NCBI GenBank assembly: GCA_013812565.1
Contig: JACCTF010000910.1
Location: forward strand, 1 to 7,908
DNA from: Pyrinomonadaceae bacterium
GTDB lineage: Bacteria > Acidobacteriota > Blastocatellia > Pyrinomonadales > Pyrinomonadaceae
Direction of reading: 5' to 3'
DNA: 7,908 bases
Shown here: positions 6,848 through 7,908 of the stretch, one piece after another
Position numbering within the stretch: position 1 is the stretch's first letter
How the letters are laid out: each line of letters opens with the position of its first letter
Notes under the pieces: model-generated
The model's database searches: none
What the model was told of the DNA's origin: nothing
Seen by the model: only the letters and a program-made list of their open reading frames with translations
Position numbers and translations under genes: made by a program

Positions 6848-7752
6848 CTTAAAACCTCTGCTGAAACAAAGGTCGCCGCGCACGCCGTCGCCGGGTCAAC
6901 GCACGTTTCGCGTATGCGCCACGCGCCTGAATAGATATTGAACTTCTCGTTGCGGACGAAACCTAAGAGCGTCATACCATGCGAACGTGCCAGCTCGACT
7001 GCGAGACTCGACGGCGCACCGACCGCTACCAAGACAGGCACGCCCGCCGCAAGTGTTTTCTGCACCAACTCAAAACTTGCACGTCCTGAGACCAAGATCA
7101 GCTTATCGCCAAGCAGTAGATAGTTTGCGAGTAACTGCGCGCCGACAAGTTTATCCACCGCGTTGTGCCGCCCGACATCTTCTCTCAACGCGAGCAATGT
7201 ACCCCAAGCATCAAACAGTGCGGCGGCGTGTAAACCGCCGGTCGAATTAAACACCGCTTGTGCCGCACGCAACGTGCGCGGCAGTGGGTGAATGATTGCG
7301 GCGTCGAGCACAGGTACGTCCGCACGCAGACCAGGAATTGCGATTGTTTCCAACGCTTCGATAGACGTTTTGCCGCATACTCCGCAACTTGATGTGGTAT
7401 AGAAATGACGCTCCAAGCGCTTGAGATTAACCGTAACACCTGCGTTCAAGTCAACGCGCACGGTGTTGCGGACGTTCGTTTCGTCGAGCGGCGCGCCGAT
7501 GTGTGTAATGTGCCGGATGTCTGCGCAATGCCGGATGATGCCTTCTGTAAACAGAAAGCCCGCGACAAGTTCAAAGTCATCGCCGGGAGTCCGCATCGTT
7601 AGCGAAATGCTTTTCTGAGTTCGCTCACCTTCCATTTCATAGTTGAGCTGAATTTCGAGCGGCTCTTCGACAGCAAGGCTATCCCTTTCAGAAGTGATGC
7701 GATCACCATTAATTCGATGCACAGAAACTTGGGCGACACTGTATTTTGTCAT
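6844..7752 (-). CDS. fdhD: FdhD, sulfurtransferase for molybdenum-cofactor enzymes
   Basis: FdhD receives sulfur from a cysteine desulfurase (IscS in E. coli) and passes it to the bis-MGD cofactor before insertion into formate dehydrogenase-type enzymes; it acts in the cytoplasm. Counting from MTKYSVAQ the protein has 302 residues. Motifs: VEEPLEIQLN (28-37); RTPGDDFELVAGFLFTEGII (54-73); SSCGVCGK (121-128), with C123 and C126 matching the essential CxxC of E. coli FdhD; FNSTGGLHAAAL (168-179); REDVGRHNAVDKLVG (190-204); SGRASFELVQK (222-232); and the closing NEKFNIYSGAWRI (268-280). About 22 residues follow the usual family end, with C284 and C291. ATG 7752 is preferred over GTG 7761 because AAAGGTGG sits 5 bases before it and overlaps the GTG. 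The stop overlaps the next gene's start as ATGA, suggesting translational coupling. The partner enzyme is most likely the oxidoreductase two genes downstream. Confidence 0.96.
   Translation of the reverse strand: MTKYSVAQVSVHRINGDRITSERDSLAVEEPLEIQLNYEMEGERTQKSISLTMRTPGDDFELVAGFLFTEGIIRHCADIRHITHIGAPLDETNVRNTVRVDLNAGVTVNLKRLERHFYTTSSCGVCGKTSIEALETIAIPGLRADVPVLDAAIIHPLPRTLRAAQAVFNSTGGLHAAALFDAWGTLLALREDVGRHNAVDKLVGAQLLANYLLLGDKLILVSGRASFELVQKTLAAGVPVLVAVGAPSSLAVELARSHGMTLLGFVRNEKFNIYSGAWRIRETCVDPATACAATFVSAEVLR
6855..6859 (-). promoter_or_regulatory. Ribosome binding site of the small operon gene, inside fdhD
   Basis: AGAGG on the minus strand lies within the last codons of fdhD, 7 bases before the ATG at 6847. 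Together with the ATGA overlap at 6844-6847 it supports the 135-residue start over the longer in-frame one. Confidence 0.6.
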
Positions 7753-7757
7753 CGGAG

Positions 7758-7765
7758 CCACCTTT
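7758..7765 (-). promoter_or_regulatory. Ribosome binding site deciding the fdhD start
   Basis: AAAGGTGG on the minus strand is followed by CTCCG and the ATG at 7752. Because the upstream GTG (7761-7759) overlaps this site, it is an unlikely start. Confidence 0.65.
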
Positions 7766-7768
7766 TAC

Positions 7769-7908
7769 TTACCTGAAGATCAACGGGGTCACAATCAGTT
7801 TGTGCGAGAGATCATCAAATAAGACGGACGACCACAAGGAATCTTTATTCCACGCTTCCGCAACCTGGACAAAACTACACGCGGATGCTGGATGTATATC
7901 GCAACACA
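7769..7908 (-). CDS. Possible 3' end of an unidentified gene upstream of fdhD (partial)
   Basis: A minus-strand frame is open from the window edge for 45 codons and ends in TAA at 7771-7769, 16 bases before the fdhD ATG and just before its ribosome binding site. The end reads AWNKDSLWSSVLFDDLSH, then KLIVTPLIFR. I recognise no family. The placement of the stop fits an operon partner of fdhD, but 45 open codons can occur by chance, and other frames in this stretch are open for similar lengths. If it is not coding, these bases are the fdhD leader; no convincing promoter is seen in them. Confidence 0.3.
   Translation of the reverse strand, partial: CCDIHPASACSFVQVAEAWNKDSLWSSVLFDDLSHKLIVTPLIFR

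Overview
The window looks like a bacterial chromosome segment of moderate to high GC. It has two blocks of genes that converge on a roughly 590-base stretch without a convincing gene. The two PEP-CTERM sorting tails (PEPAT, a glycine-rich LLLGTGL-type helix, then a Lys/Arg cluster) point to a Gram-negative outer-membrane organism with an exosortase system. The style of these tails, together with a PQQ-type sugar dehydrogenase and an FdhF/YdeP-type molybdoenzyme, recalls soil Acidobacteriota such as Blastocatellia. That placement is an inference; the window has no rRNA or other phylogenetic marker.

Plus-strand block (1-3174): a secreted PQQ-dependent glucose/sorbosone dehydrogenase-family protein whose true start probably lies left of the window; a 219-residue PEP-CTERM protein with no recognised central domain; and a 192-residue CHRD-domain protein that also carries a PEP-CTERM tail. 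All three carry export signals, so this is an envelope/extracellular block. A 12-bp-stem hairpin just after the CHRD gene is a plausible transcription terminator.

Intergenic stretch (about 3232-3767): no convincing gene. It holds one 58-codon ATG ORF without a ribosome binding site and short imperfect repeats.

Minus-strand block (7908-3768, read right to left): possibly the tail of an unidentified gene at the window edge, then fdhD (sulfurtransferase for molybdenum-cofactor enzymes), a 135-residue gene resembling the uncharacterised DUF7009 family, and an 865-residue FdhF/YdeP-family molybdopterin oxidoreductase. fdhD and the small gene share an ATGA stop/start overlap and the oxidoreductase follows 74 bases later, so the three look like one operon. 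FdhD would sulfurate the molybdenum cofactor of the oxidoreductase. The small protein is the least understood member, and its position suggests an accessory role in the same enzyme system.

No CRISPR array, tRNA, rRNA, insertion sequence or phage gene was recognised. The most notable points are the small coupled gene inside the molybdoenzyme operon and the roughly 85-residue N-terminal extension of the oxidoreductase.
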